This document shows, piece by piece, positions 45,688 through 54,805 of a stretch of 64,000 bases of DNA. Numbering within the stretch: the stretch's first letter is position 1; each line of letters starts with the position of its first letter. The DNA comes from Acidimicrobiia bacterium. GTDB taxonomy: Bacteria > Actinomycetota > Acidimicrobiia > Acidimicrobiales > Poriferisodalaceae. The position numbers were made by a program, and so were the translations under genes. The notes beneath the pieces were generated by a model. It saw only the letters and a list, made by a program, of their open reading frames with translations, had not been told where the DNA came from and ran no database searches. Location: contig JAJEEO010000009.1 in assembly GCA_022820925.1 (NCBI GenBank), forward strand, positions 1 to 64,000, in the 5' to 3' direction.

Positions 45688-46461
45688 TCACCTGTGGTCG
45701 ACCATCACGTGTTCTTTGGCCAGGAACATCACTGAGCGACCGAAGTCGATGAAGTTGGCCTCGTCTTCGTAGGCCCGGCGGGACGCCGCCCGGTTCTCCG
45801 GGATCGGGTTGCCCATGGCGCTGCGGTCCATCCAGATCTCGGCGTGGCCGGTGTAGGGCTCCACCTTCGATCCTCGTGAGCGGTTGACGGCCGAGGTGAA
45901 GGAGTGCTCGTCGGCGTGCACCTGCTGGTAGCGCAGGATGCCCGACGACTGGGCCTGCCGCCGGATGATCGGCCCGTGGTGGGTGCGCCAGTACCACTGG
46001 GCCTCGTCGATGCTCAGCGACGGCAGGTGGCGGAAGCTGAAGTACAGCTTGACCAGGCTCGACCGCTCGGTGGCCACGATGTTCTCCGGTGTCGGGTTCA
46101 CCTGGGGGTACTCGTAGCAGTAGTACGCGGAGGAGTTCTCGATGTCGGCGAAGTTGAGCTCGTCCTCCACCAGCACCCGGTCGAACTCGCGGCCTTCGTC
46201 GGTGCGCATCGCGGTGAGCATCGCTTCCTTGGATTCCCACCACACCTCGGCGACCCCGTCGTAGGGCTCTTCCATCTCGCCGCGCCGGCCCGGCAGGCGG
46301 CTGTGGTCGTCGCTGGTGGTGTGCACCTGCACGTAGCGCAGGAACTTGGCCGTGGCCGAGTGCGATACCACCAGCGGGCCGTGCACGTTCAGCCAGTAGT
46401 CCTGCATCTCCGCCCGGGTCATGCCCTTCTTGCGCCGCAGCAAGAACGTGAGTCGCAGCAT
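45688..46461 (-). CDS. EthD-domain protein (two domains)
   Basis: A 257-residue protein with two ferredoxin-like EthD dimeric alpha/beta-barrel domains: LTFLLRRKKGMTRAEMQDYW then NVHGPLV (residues 4-30), and SIDEAQWYWRTHHGPIIR in the second half. EthD-like proteins accompany oxidative degradation genes; the exact reaction is unknown. GGAGGAGG lies six bases before the ATG at 46461. It is first in an operon with the diiron protein and diverges from an amidohydrolase. Confidence 0.82.
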   Translation of the reverse strand: MLRLTFLLRRKKGMTRAEMQDYWLNVHGPLVVSHSATAKFLRYVQVHTTSDDHSRLPGRRGEMEEPYDGVAEVWWESKEAMLTAMRTDEGREFDRVLVEDELNFADIENSSAYYCYEYPQVNPTPENIVATERSSLVKLYFSFRHLPSLSIDEAQWYWRTHHGPIIRRQAQSSGILRYQQVHADEHSFTSAVNRSRGSKVEPYTGHAEIWMDRSAMGNPIPENRAASRRAYEDEANFIDFGRSVMFLAKEHVMVDHR

Positions 46462-46650
46462 GGTCCGCCTCCTCCGCCGTCAAGCGATCGAGCTTGGTGG
46501 CGACATTAGTTGTGAGCCGTTCCGCGCTCGCCCGAGCGGCGACCCGCAGTTGGCGGTCCTGGGGCAGTGAACGGCGAGCCCGGAAGTGGTGCAGGGCCGA
46601 CTGGTAGTTTCGAATCCGGTGCCGGCAGGCACCGAGAGGGGGCGCACACC

Positions 46651-47826
46651 ATGCCGATCACCGAGTTCTTTCCCGGGATCAAGATCGTCGACTCCGACAC
46701 CCACTGGACCGAGCCGCACGACCTGTGGACCAGCCTCGCCCCGGCGAAGTACCGCGACCTCGTGCCCCAGATCCGCGAGCACGACGGCAAGCGCAAGTGG
46801 GTCGTCAACGGCGACATCCCGATCGCGGGCGACTCGGCGGTGTCGGCGATCCTGCCCGACGGCGAGAAGATGCTCGGGCTGAAGTTCCTCAAGCACGACA
46901 TCGAGATGGTGCACGCGGCGTCCTACGACTGCGATGCCCGCCTCGAGCTGATGGACGCCATGGGCGTCAGCCACGGCATCGTGTACCCCAACGTCGGCGG
47001 CTTCGGGAACCAGAACTTCCTCAAGGTGGAGGACCGGGCGCTGCGCATCGCGTGCGTGGAGATCTACAACGACTGGATGGCCGACCTGCAGGCCCGCTCG
47101 GGCGGCCGCATCCTGCCGATGGCGCTGGTGCCGTGGTGGGACATCGAGGCCAGCGTGCTCGAGGTCGACCGGGCGCACCGCAACGGCGCCAAGGGCATCG
47201 TGATGTGCTCGAACCCGCACGATTCGGGCATGCCCAACTTCGCCCAGCCCGACTGGCGGCCGTTCTGGGAGATCTGCGAGGCGCTGGAGATGCCGGTCAA
47301 CTTCCACATCGGCGCGTCGGAGGGCGACATCGACTGGTCGGGCAAGGTGCCCTATGACACCTGGTCGGGCGATGTGAAGATCTCCCTCGGCGGGGCGGCG
47401 ATCTTCCTGGGCCAGCTTCGCTGGATGGTGAACCTGCTGGTGAGCGACGTGCCCGAGCGCTACCCGAACCTCAACTTCGTGTCGGTGGAGAGCGGCATCG
47501 GCTGGATCCCGTTCCTGCTCGACGCGCTCGACTACCAGTGCGGCGAGACAGCGCCCGAGCACCTGGCGCACCTGTCGATGAAGCCCTCGGAGTACTTCCG
47601 GCGGCAGTTCTACGGCTGCTTCTGGTTCGAGTCGCAGACGCTGGCGCCGGCGATCGACCACATCGGGGCCACCCAGATCATGTTCGAGACCGACATCCCG
47701 CACCCGACGTGCCTGTACCCCCGCAGCGTCGAGCGGGTGCGTGACGCGATCGGCAATCTGGATGCCGCCACCCAGAAGCGGATCCTGCAGGACAACGCCG
47801 CAGAGCTCTACAAGATCGACGTGTAG
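46651..47826 (+). CDS. amidohydrolase 2 (ACMSD-like) family protein
   Basis: A 391-residue TIM-barrel metal-dependent hydrolase or decarboxylase. The N-terminal metal motif is altered to VDSDTHWTEP (D-x-H in place of H-x-H) near residue 12. Further ligands are NFHIGASEGD near 208 and FETDIPHPT near 346. Such proteins are common in actinobacterial steroid and aromatic degradation loci. GAGAGGGGG precedes the ATG at 46651. It diverges from the EthD-diiron operon and may act in the same pathway. Confidence 0.85.
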   Translation: MPITEFFPGIKIVDSDTHWTEPHDLWTSLAPAKYRDLVPQIREHDGKRKWVVNGDIPIAGDSAVSAILPDGEKMLGLKFLKHDIEMVHAASYDCDARLELMDAMGVSHGIVYPNVGGFGNQNFLKVEDRALRIACVEIYNDWMADLQARSGGRILPMALVPWWDIEASVLEVDRAHRNGAKGIVMCSNPHDSGMPNFAQPDWRPFWEICEALEMPVNFHIGASEGDIDWSGKVPYDTWSGDVKISLGGAAIFLGQLRWMVNLLVSDVPERYPNLNFVSVESGIGWIPFLLDALDYQCGETAPEHLAHLSMKPSEYFRRQFYGCFWFESQTLAPAIDHIGATQIMFETDIPHPTCLYPRSVERVRDAIGNLDAATQKRILQDNAAELYKIDV

Positions 47827-47892
47827 CGCCCGGCGGCGACGCTGGGCCGTCAGCAAGGCGGGCGTGCAGCCTGTGCGCTGCCAGCGGCGTGG

Positions 47893-48375
47893 TCAGGCGG
47901 CGGGGCGGGCGCCGCGGCTGAGGCAGTCGGCACCCCAGCGGGCCATGTCGGCGTCGAGATCGAGCGGGACATTGCGCGGGGCGTCGGCTTCGTAGAGCTC
48001 AGGCGGCACCTCCCACATGATCTCGAACTCGATGCCGTCAGGGTCGTGGCAGTACAGGCTGCGGCTGACGCCGTGGTTGTTCTCGCCCACCAGCGCACCC
48101 ATCCCGGCCAGGCGGGTCTTGGCGTCGGCCAGCTCGGCCAGCGTGGCGACCTCCCAGGCCAGGTGGTACAGGCCAACGTGACGCGCCGGCGCGCCCTCGC
48201 CGGCCGCGTCGAACAGCCCGAGCTCGTGGTCGGTGTTGGAGTCGGGCGATGCCATGAACACCGCTGTGCCGTAGCGGTTCACCACCTCGAGCCCCAGCGC
48301 ATCGTTGTAGAAGCGCGCCGACGCCTCGGGGTCGTTCACCCACAGCACCGCATGTCGAATGCCGAGCGTGGCCAT
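47893..48375 (-). CDS. VOC-family protein (glyoxalase/extradiol dioxygenase-like)
   Basis: A 160-residue vicinal-oxygen-chelate protein. The first module begins GIRHAVLWVNDPEASARFY and the second contains HVGLYHLAWEV. Metal ligands are likely His8, the His of YHLAW and the Glu in DGIEFEIMWE. It resembles ring-cleavage or glyoxalase-type enzymes. The ATG at 48375 is decided by a minus-strand TACGAT seven bases upstream; the long open frame beyond is a shadow. It follows the acyl-CoA dehydrogenase but has its own promoter. Confidence 0.85.
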   Translation of the reverse strand: MATLGIRHAVLWVNDPEASARFYNDALGLEVVNRYGTAVFMASPDSNTDHELGLFDAAGEGAPARHVGLYHLAWEVATLAELADAKTRLAGMGALVGENNHGVSRSLYCHDPDGIEFEIMWEVPPELYEADAPRNVPLDLDADMARWGADCLSRGARPAA

Positions 48376-48382
48376 GTGACCG

Positions 48383-48388
48383 ATCGTA
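48383..48388 (-). promoter_or_regulatory. -10 box TACGAT, leaderless promoter of the VOC gene
   Basis: Minus-strand TACGAT ends seven bases before ATG 48375, in the 23-base gap after the acyl-CoA dehydrogenase stop. Confidence 0.5.
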
Positions 48389-48398
48389 TCGAGGGGCC

Positions 48399-49634
48399 TC
48401 AGTTGCGGCGGGCGTCTTTGTAGGGGATGTCCTTGGCGTCGTCGGGCTCTTTGGGCAGGCCCAGCACCCGCTCGCCGATGATGTTGCGCTGGATCTCGTC
48501 GGTGCCGCCGGCGATCGACATGGCCGGGGTGGACATCAGGATCTCCGACACGATGCCGTCGGCGTTGGAGCCGGGGCCGACGAGCATGCCCATCGAGCCG
48601 GCGATCATCGTGTGGGCGATGTGGCAGGCCCGTGCGGTCACCGACATGTTCAGCTTGGTGAGCGAGCCCTCGGGGCCGGGCGGCTTGCCGGCGGCACGTG
48701 CGGCTCGGGCGCGCTGGGTGGTCCACGACGAGATGCGGCGCAGCGTCTCGACCCGGGCGATCTGCTGGCGGACCACCGGGTCGCTGACCCGGCCCGTGCG
48801 CTGCGCTTCGGGCACGACGAGGTTCGCCCGTCCGGCGCGCTGGGGGTACCACTTGTAGGTGGCGAAGTACTCGTCGCTCTCCTGGCGGGCCCGCTCGACC
48901 GTGGGGCCGCCGTCGGCGGGGTAGCGGGGGCGGCGCGTGGCGACCGCCGCCCGTTCGTGGGTGAGCGTGGTGAGGCCGATGCGCCAGCCGTCGCCCGGGT
49001 TGCCGACCAGCTCGTTGCCGGGCACCCGGGCATCTTCGAAGAACACCTCGTTGAACGTGGCGTGGCCGTTCATCTGGCGCAGCGGGCGCACCTCCACGCC
49101 GGGCTGATCCATCGGGATCAGGAAGTACGAGATGCCCTGGTGCTTGGGCACGTCCCAGTTGGTGCGCGCCATCAAGATGCCGAACCGGGCCTTGTGCGCG
49201 CCCGAGTTCCACACCTTCTGGCCGTTGACGAACCACTCGTCGCCGTCGCGGTCGGCCCGGGTCACCAGTCCCGCCAGGTCCGAGCCGTTGGTGGGCTCGG
49301 AGAAGAGCTGGCACCACTTGTGCTCGCCGGTCAGGATCGGGCGCAGGTGACGCCGCTTCTGGTCGTCGTCGGCGTGGGCGAGCAGCGTCGGCGCCACGAG
49401 GTACATGCTGACGCCCGCCGCAACGCCCACTGCGCCGACTGCGTCGAATTCGCGGGCCACTACGGCGTCCATCGAGGGCGGCAGGCCTCGCCCGTGCCAC
49501 TCCGTCGGCCACGACGGCGTGCCCCAGCCGGTGTCGGCCAGCAGGTTGCGCCACTCGATGAGCGGCCGCTCGCGGTGCCAGTGCTCTTCCAGCCACGTCC
49601 GGGCTTCGTCGCGAACCTCGTCAACGCTGGCCAT
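48399..49634 (-). CDS. acyl-CoA dehydrogenase
   Basis: A 411-residue FAD-dependent acyl-CoA dehydrogenase. FSEPTNGSDLAGLVTRA near residue 122 and WFVNGQKVWNSGAHKARFG near 146 are the family substrate and flavin motifs. The C-terminal MSIAGGTDEIQRNIIGERVL near 378 is the classical ACAD signature. A catalytic base is not obvious by eye. The ATG at 49634 is six bases after a minus-strand TACGCT. An array of phased repeats lies in the divergent gap upstream, facing an SDR gene. Confidence 0.92.
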   Translation of the reverse strand: MASVDEVRDEARTWLEEHWHRERPLIEWRNLLADTGWGTPSWPTEWHGRGLPPSMDAVVAREFDAVGAVGVAAGVSMYLVAPTLLAHADDDQKRRHLRPILTGEHKWCQLFSEPTNGSDLAGLVTRADRDGDEWFVNGQKVWNSGAHKARFGILMARTNWDVPKHQGISYFLIPMDQPGVEVRPLRQMNGHATFNEVFFEDARVPGNELVGNPGDGWRIGLTTLTHERAAVATRRPRYPADGGPTVERARQESDEYFATYKWYPQRAGRANLVVPEAQRTGRVSDPVVRQQIARVETLRRISSWTTQRARAARAAGKPPGPEGSLTKLNMSVTARACHIAHTMIAGSMGMLVGPGSNADGIVSEILMSTPAMSIAGGTDEIQRNIIGERVLGLPKEPDDAKDIPYKDARRN

Positions 49635-49640
49635 GCGCGC

Positions 49641-49646
49641 AGCGTA
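49641..49646 (-). promoter_or_regulatory. -10 box TACGCT, leaderless promoter of the acyl-CoA dehydrogenase
   Basis: Minus-strand TACGCT ends six bases before ATG 49634. Confidence 0.5.
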
Positions 49647-49743
49647 GAACCGCCGCACCAACGCCGCCCAACCCAGCAGCGGCGCGTCGCGATGGGCCTC
49701 ATGACAGCGCCGTGCAACGAGTCACGATGCGCGTTATCGAATA

Positions 49744-49818
49744 ACTATTGGTCGCAATGCGACGAATAGTTTTCGTCATGTCGTGACCAATAGTTTTCGT
49801 CGCACTACGACGAATAGT
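49744..49818. repeat. 24-bp-phased repeat array, likely regulator-binding sites
   Basis: GACSAATAGT occurs at 49761, 49785 and 49809, exactly 24 bp apart, and once inverted at 49744-49753. The first two direct copies continue TTTCGTC, making the palindrome GACGAA-TAGTT-TTCGTC (one mismatch in the second). It lies between the divergent acyl-CoA dehydrogenase and SDR genes in an AT-rich patch, so it is probably a multi-site operator. Confidence 0.75.
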
Positions 49819-49901
49819 GCTGCTGCATGGCACCGGGACATTGATCGTGCGGTTCGGCGTTGCTTGTCTCTCGGGGCAAGAGGACACATCGTCCATGGGG
49901 T

Positions 49902-49907
49902 TACGTT
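49902..49907 (+). promoter_or_regulatory. -10 box TACGTT, leaderless promoter
   Basis: TACGTT ends six bases before ATG 49914. The surrounding GGTTACGTTGAGCCGATGGAT is nearly repeated at 52292, again at a gene start. Confidence 0.55.
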
Positions 49908-49913
49908 GAGCCG

Positions 49914-50702
49914 ATGGATTTGGGACTGACGGGCAGGCGCGCCGTGATCACGGGCGCATCGAAGGGCATCGGGCTGGGGTGCGCACTCGCGCTGGCCCGC
50001 GAAGGCTGTGATGTCGCATTGGCCGCCCGGTCGGCCGATGTGCTGGCGCGGGCTGCCAGAGAAGTGCGGGCGGCGGCGCCCGAGGCGGCCGTGACGACGC
50101 ACGCTGTCGACCTGTCGACGGCCGACGGCCGCCGGACGCTGCTTGCCGAGACCGGCTGCGACGGCGGCGAGGCCGGGCTGGTGGATATCTGGGTGAACAA
50201 CGCCGGGGCGATACCTGCCGGCGACATCGTGACGGTCGACGACGCCACGTGGCGAGACGCCTGGGACCTGAAGGTCTTCGGTTACATCGACCTGTGCCGG
50301 GCCGTGCTGCCGCTGATGACGGCCCGCGGTAGCGGGGTCATCGTCAACGTGATTGGCGTGGCGTCGCTGCGGCCGCAGCCGTCCTACATCGCCGGCGGGG
50401 TGGGCAACAGCGGCCTGGTCGCCATGACCGCTGCGCTCGGCAGCCACAGCCTGCGTGACGGCGTGCGCGTGGTTGCCGTCAACCCGGGGCTGATCATCAC
50501 CGACCGGATGGGCGACATGCTGCGTCGCCAAGCGATCGACGAGCTTGGCGACGAGTCGCGCTGGGAGGAACTGATCCCCGCCGACCCGGCGCCGGGCACG
50601 GTGGAGCAGGTAGCCGACGTCGTGGCCTTCCTCGCATCAGACCGGGCAAGCCACGTGAGCGGAACCTCGATCACCATCGACGGCGGCGCATCCTCCCGCT
50701 GA
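49914..50702 (+). CDS. short-chain dehydrogenase/reductase
   Basis: A 262-residue SDR. The cofactor motif is TGASKGIGLGCAL near residue 12, the NNAGAIPAG motif near 93, and the catalytic region VIGVASLRPQPSYIAGGVGN near 146 has Tyr but Gly where Lys is expected, as in a known divergent SDR subgroup. The C-terminal SGTSITIDGGASSR is typical. The leaderless start at 49914 is preferred over the frame opening at 49860. It faces the acyl-CoA dehydrogenase across the phased repeats. Confidence 0.85.
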   Translation: MDLGLTGRRAVITGASKGIGLGCALALAREGCDVALAARSADVLARAAREVRAAAPEAAVTTHAVDLSTADGRRTLLAETGCDGGEAGLVDIWVNNAGAIPAGDIVTVDDATWRDAWDLKVFGYIDLCRAVLPLMTARGSGVIVNVIGVASLRPQPSYIAGGVGNSGLVAMTAALGSHSLRDGVRVVAVNPGLIITDRMGDMLRRQAIDELGDESRWEELIPADPAPGTVEQVADVVAFLASDRASHVSGTSITIDGGASSR

Positions 50703-50785
50703 GACGTCCGCTGCGCGGGGCGGGTTCGGAGCGGTCGCTAGTGTCCCGCGGCGAGGGGAACTGAGCAGCGCGGCGGGAGGCAGCT

Positions 50786-52204
50786 ATGGACGTGCCCGAC
50801 TTTCGGACGGTGACGGTGGAGGCGCTGGCGGCGCAGGTGCGCGACCGGACGCTGAGCGCTGCGGCCGTCACAGAGCATGCGCTGGAGCGGATCGAGGTGC
50901 TGAACCCGCAGCTCAATGCGTTCGTGGCGCTCGATGCGGACAGCGCTCGCTCGCAGGCTGCTGCCATTGACGAGCGGCTCGACGCGGGCGAGGACGTCGG
51001 CCCGCTGGCGGGCATTCCGATCGGGGTCAAGGACTTGGCCGACGCTGCGGGGTTCGTCACCACGCGGGGGGCGATGCACTTGCGTGATTCGCCGCCTGTC
51101 GCGGCCGATTCCACCGAGGTCGCCCGCATGCGTGCTGCTGGGGCAGTGATCCTGGGCAAGACCAACACTCCCGAGTTCGGCTGCATGGGCGACACCTACA
51201 ACCCGGTGTTCGGTGCCACCTGGAACCCGTGGAACCTGTCCCGTTCCGCTGGCGGCTCGTCGGGCGGCACTAGCGCTGCGGTGGCGTCAGGCATGGTGCC
51301 GGCGGGCACGGGTTCCGATGGCGGCGGCTCCATTCGCATCCCGTCGTCGATCTGCGGCATGTCGGGCCTCAAGCCCAGCCACGGACGTGTGCCCAGCGGG
51401 CCGCCGCCGCCCGGGCTGTTGGATCTGTCATGCGTCGGACCGATGGCACGCCGCATTCGAGACGTGGCCTACTGCCTGGATGCCGTCATCGGCCCACATC
51501 CCTCAGACCTGCGCAGCCTGCCGGCGCCCACTGAATCGTGGCGCGCTGCGCTCGACGATCCTCCCCTGCCGACACGGGTGCTGTGGGTGCCGTCGTTCGA
51601 CGGTGACGCGGTGGATTCGGAGATCCTGGCGAGCTGCGCTGCTGCAGTCGAGTTGCTGGCGGCCGAAGGCGTCGAAGTGGTCGAAGCGGGGACGCTGTTC
51701 GACACCGTGTCAGCCGCGTTCGCGCCGCTGTTCCTCGGTGGGTTGATCGCCCCCGCCTACCGGTCATTGCTGGGCACGCCCGCATGGGACGACGTCACCG
51801 ACTTGCTCGCCGTGGCCCTCGAGGAAGCTCTGGAGAACGTGACTGTGGAGGCGATCTCATCGGCTCGCCAGCAGGCCACCGAGCTGTCCATGCAGCTCGG
51901 CGAGGCCATGTCGGGCTTCGATGCGATGCTGCTGCCGACCATGGCGTCGCAGACCCCGGTGGTCGGCGGGGACGGGCTCATCGACGGAGTCGAGACCGAG
52001 AACTGGGTGCGGTTCACGCCGCTCGCCAACCTCACCCGGCGGCCGGCGGGAACGGTGTGCAGCGGGTTCACCGAAGACGGCATGCCGATCGGGCTCGGCG
52101 TGCTCGGCCACCAGACCGACGATGTGGGCGTGCTCCAGACCGTGGCGGTGCTCGAAGACCTGCTCGGGCTCGATCCGATCGCACCCGACATCGACGCCGG
52201 CTGA
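50786..52204 (+). CDS. amidase (amidase-signature family)
   Basis: A 472-residue amidase-signature hydrolase. The Ser-cisSer-Lys triad is readable: Lys in IGVKDLADAAG near residue 79, Ser in SAGGSSGGTSAAVASG near 155, and the nucleophile Ser in GSDGGGSIRIPSS near 178. Members hydrolyse amides, carbamates or glutaminyl-tRNA; no gatB or gatC is nearby, so a small-molecule amidase is more likely. GGGAGG lies five bases before ATG 50786. The following cupin gene has its own promoter. Confidence 0.93.
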   Translation: MDVPDFRTVTVEALAAQVRDRTLSAAAVTEHALERIEVLNPQLNAFVALDADSARSQAAAIDERLDAGEDVGPLAGIPIGVKDLADAAGFVTTRGAMHLRDSPPVAADSTEVARMRAAGAVILGKTNTPEFGCMGDTYNPVFGATWNPWNLSRSAGGSSGGTSAAVASGMVPAGTGSDGGGSIRIPSSICGMSGLKPSHGRVPSGPPPPGLLDLSCVGPMARRIRDVAYCLDAVIGPHPSDLRSLPAPTESWRAALDDPPLPTRVLWVPSFDGDAVDSEILASCAAAVELLAAEGVEVVEAGTLFDTVSAAFAPLFLGGLIAPAYRSLLGTPAWDDVTDLLAVALEEALENVTVEAISSARQQATELSMQLGEAMSGFDAMLLPTMASQTPVVGGDGLIDGVETENWVRFTPLANLTRRPAGTVCSGFTEDGMPIGLGVLGHQTDDVGVLQTVAVLEDLLGLDPIAPDIDAG

Positions 52205-52293
52205 GGCTGGATCCGTCGCGCCAGGGCAGAGCGTCGAGGGACACCCTCCCCCCGACGCCTCCTCGATCCGACCAGATGGCGGCGCCAGAGGGT

Positions 52294-52299
52294 TACGTT
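52294..52299 (+). promoter_or_regulatory. -10 box TACGTT, leaderless promoter of the cupin gene
   Basis: TACGTT ends six bases before GTG 52306, which decides that start over ATG 52276. Confidence 0.55.
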
Positions 52300-52305
52300 G
52301 GGCCG

Positions 52306-52767
52306 GTGGATGCCGACGAGGTGATCGAGCTGCTGGGGCTCGAGCCGCTGGCGGGCGAAGGCGGCCAGTGGGCGCAGACCTGGCGAGACCGGCACTCCTC
52401 CGCGATCTACTTCTTGGTACGGCCCGGCGACTTCTCGGCGCTGCATCGGCTGGGCGGCGTGGAGCTGTGGCACCACTACGCCGGCGCCGCAGTCGAGATG
52501 CTCTTGCTCGTACCGGACGGCACCGTGCTGCGGCCGCGGCTCGGGGCCGACCTGGCGGCCGGCGAGCGGCCAGTGGTGGCCGTCGGGGCGGGCACCTGGA
52601 TGGCAGCCGGCACGACTGGGGAGTGGTCGCTGGTGGGCACGACCATGGCGCCGCCCTTCGACGAAGCGAGCTTCGAGCTCGGCGACCGGGCAGTGCTGTC
52701 GGCTGCGTACCCCGGGGCTGCGGAAGACATCGCACGCTTCACCCGCGAGGATGCCGCCGATGGCTGA
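52306..52767 (+). CDS. DUF985 cupin-like protein
   Basis: A 153-residue cupin-fold protein of the DUF985 family. Diagnostic stretches are SSAIYFLVRPGDFSALHRL near residue 31, ELWHHYAGAAVEMLLL near 53 and AGTWMAAGTTGEWSLVGTTM near 101, with the late PPFDEASFELGDR. The function is unknown; relatives may act on sugars or as epimerase-like cupins. The downstream SDR start overlaps its end by eight bases, so the two are co-translated. Confidence 0.85.
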   Translation: MDADEVIELLGLEPLAGEGGQWAQTWRDRHSSAIYFLVRPGDFSALHRLGGVELWHHYAGAAVEMLLLVPDGTVLRPRLGADLAAGERPVVAVGAGTWMAAGTTGEWSLVGTTMAPPFDEASFELGDRAVLSAAYPGAAEDIARFTREDAADG

Positions 52768-53632
52768 AAACGTCGGGCTGCCACAGGCCGAGCAATCGCG
52801 GGCCGAACCGTCGCCGCCGGTTGAGCCGGGCGAACCGCGGCCGGCTGAGTCGTCCGCGGGAGACCATCTGGCGCCGCCGGACGAGCTGATTCGGCTGGAC
52901 GGCCGGGTCATCGTGGTGACCGGCGCTGGCGGCGGCATCGGCACCGGCATCGCCCGCCGGCTCATCGCTGCGGGCGCGGACGTGGTGGCACACACCCGCT
53001 CGTCGCCGGTTAATCACTTGACGGGTCTCGACGGAACGCCGATCGCTTCGGTGCAGGCCGACCTGGCTGAGCCGGACAGCCCGCAGCGCGTCGTCGATGC
53101 CGCTCTCGAACACCATGGCCGCCTCGACGGGCTGGTCAACAACGCCGCCATCCAGCCGCTGGTGCACTTCGCCGACCTCAGCGATGCCGACTGGGCCGAG
53201 ATGATCGACGTCAACCTGACCGCGGTGCACCGGCTGACCCATGCCGCTGCGGGCACGATGCGCGCTCACGGCACCGGCGGGTCGATCGTCCACATCGCCT
53301 CGATCGAAGGGCACCAGCCCACCGACCTGCACGGTCACTACGCAACAGCCAAGGCCGGCTTGCTGATGCACGCCCGGGCTGCTGCGGGCGCGTACGGCCC
53401 CGACGGCATCCGCGTCAACAGCATCTCGCCGGGCCTGATCGACCGTCCCGGCCTCGCCGACGACTGGCCCGAAGGCGTGGAGCGCTGGCACGCAGCGGCG
53501 CCGTTGGGCCGGCTCGGCACCGCAGCAGACGTCGGCGACGCGTGCGTCTTCCTGTGCTCGGACCTCGCCAGGTGGATCACCGGCGTGGACCTCGTGGTCG
53601 ACGGCGGCGTGCTGACTCGGCCGACCTGGTAG
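52760..53632 (+). CDS. short-chain dehydrogenase/reductase
   Basis: A 290-residue SDR with an extra Pro/Glu-rich N-terminal stretch of about 45 residues. The cofactor motif is VVTGAGGGIGTGIA near residue 53, NNAAIQPL near 131, and the complete Ser-Tyr-Lys set in IASIEGHQ and HYATAKAG near 175-195. The end GVDLVVDGGVLTRP is typical. The ATG at 52760 has GAGG nine bases upstream, while ATG 52751 has no room for one. It overlaps the DUF985 gene. Confidence 0.9.
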   Translation: MAENVGLPQAEQSRAEPSPPVEPGEPRPAESSAGDHLAPPDELIRLDGRVIVVTGAGGGIGTGIARRLIAAGADVVAHTRSSPVNHLTGLDGTPIASVQADLAEPDSPQRVVDAALEHHGRLDGLVNNAAIQPLVHFADLSDADWAEMIDVNLTAVHRLTHAAAGTMRAHGTGGSIVHIASIEGHQPTDLHGHYATAKAGLLMHARAAAGAYGPDGIRVNSISPGLIDRPGLADDWPEGVERWHAAAPLGRLGTAADVGDACVFLCSDLARWITGVDLVVDGGVLTRPTW

Positions 53633-53647
53633 GGCGACCGGGCTCGA

Positions 53648-54751
53648 TCAGCGTGCCGGGGGTGCGTAGATCAGCCCGCCCTCGCTCCAGCGTGCATTGG
53701 GGCTGCCGGCCCGCTGCAGCCCGACCGGCACGAGGTGACGGGTGTAGATCTCGTCGTAGTTCCCGACCTGTCTGACGACTTGGTAGAACGCGTCGGGTGC
53801 CAGGCCCATGGCGGACTGCAGCTCGCCCTCGCCGCCGAGCAGCCGGACCGCCTCAGCGTCGATCTGCCCGCTGGCCATCAGGTCGTCGACGTTGGCCGAG
53901 GTGATGCCCTTCTCATCGAAGATGATCGTGGCGTAGACCGTCCAGTTGACGATGTCGCCGAAGGCGGACTGGTTGGGCGGGTACACCGGGGCGAGCGGTT
54001 CCTTCGAGAACGGCTGCGCCGGGAAGATCACCCACTCCTGGTCGCCCTGCTGGCGGGCCCGGCGGCCGACGAGCGCCGACCCGTCGGTGGTCATCACATC
54101 GCAGGCGCCGGCGGTGAAGTTCTGCGTGATGATGTCGATGTCCTCGAAGGTCTGCAGCGAGATCTCGATGCCCGCTGCGTCGGCTGCGTCGGCCATGTTC
54201 TGCTCGGTCGTGGTGCCCGCCGTGGCGCAGACGATGGCGCCCGCGACGTCGGCCACGGTTGACTCGGCGGTGAACCCGTCGCTGGCGCGGCCCATCAGCT
54301 GCTGCCCGTCGTAGTACGTGACCGGCGCGAAGTCGAGCGCGAGCTCTGTGTCGCGGCTTTGCGTATAGGTCGTGTTGCGCACCAGCACGTCGATGATGCC
54401 GGTCTGCAATGCGAGGAACCGCTCGGCAGAGGTGAGGGGCACGAAGTTCACCGCGTCGGCGTCGCCCAGCATGGTGATGGCCAGCGCCCGGCAGTAATCG
54501 GCATCGAAGCCGGTGGTGCTGCCGTCGGGTTGCGTCTCGGAGAAGGCCACCGCAGCGCCGTAGACCCCGCAGTTGAGGATGCCCCGCGACCTCACGGTCT
54601 CGAGCAGGTCTTCTGCCTGGGTCTGGCGGACCGGCACCGGTGGCGCCGGTGCCGCCGTGGTCTCTGCGGTCACACCGCCTCCCGACGTGCAGCCCGCGAC
54701 CGCAAGCGCAGCGACAGCAACGGCCGCGATGAGTCGATTGCGAGCACGCAT
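53648..54751 (-). CDS. amino-acid ABC transporter substrate-binding lipoprotein (AapJ-like)
   Basis: A 367-residue family-3 binding protein of the long general L-amino-acid type. The signal peptide ends in the lipobox LAVAGC near residue 22. The binding domain has VRSRGILNCGVYGAAVAF near 54, GFDADYCRALAITMLGDAD near 84 and RNTTYTQSRDTELALDFAPV near 127, the classic family-3 block. GGGGGTG precedes ATG 54751. No permease or ATPase is adjacent. It diverges from a tiny membrane-protein gene. Confidence 0.9.
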   Translation of the reverse strand: MRARNRLIAAVAVAALAVAGCTSGGGVTAETTAAPAPPVPVRQTQAEDLLETVRSRGILNCGVYGAAVAFSETQPDGSTTGFDADYCRALAITMLGDADAVNFVPLTSAERFLALQTGIIDVLVRNTTYTQSRDTELALDFAPVTYYDGQQLMGRASDGFTAESTVADVAGAIVCATAGTTTEQNMADAADAAGIEISLQTFEDIDIITQNFTAGACDVMTTDGSALVGRRARQQGDQEWVIFPAQPFSKEPLAPVYPPNQSAFGDIVNWTVYATIIFDEKGITSANVDDLMASGQIDAEAVRLLGGEGELQSAMGLAPDAFYQVVRQVGNYDEIYTRHLVPVGLQRAGSPNARWSEGGLIYAPPAR

Positions 54752-54805
54752 TCGTGTCACACCCCCTTGGTGCAATGAACCAGTGACAACACGCATGTGA
54801 AGAGC

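Noticed and set aside
49744-49818. 24-bp-phased repeats as a CRISPR array
   Set aside because: Repeats are only 10-17 bp, spacers are not unique 30-bp units, one copy is inverted and no cas genes are near.
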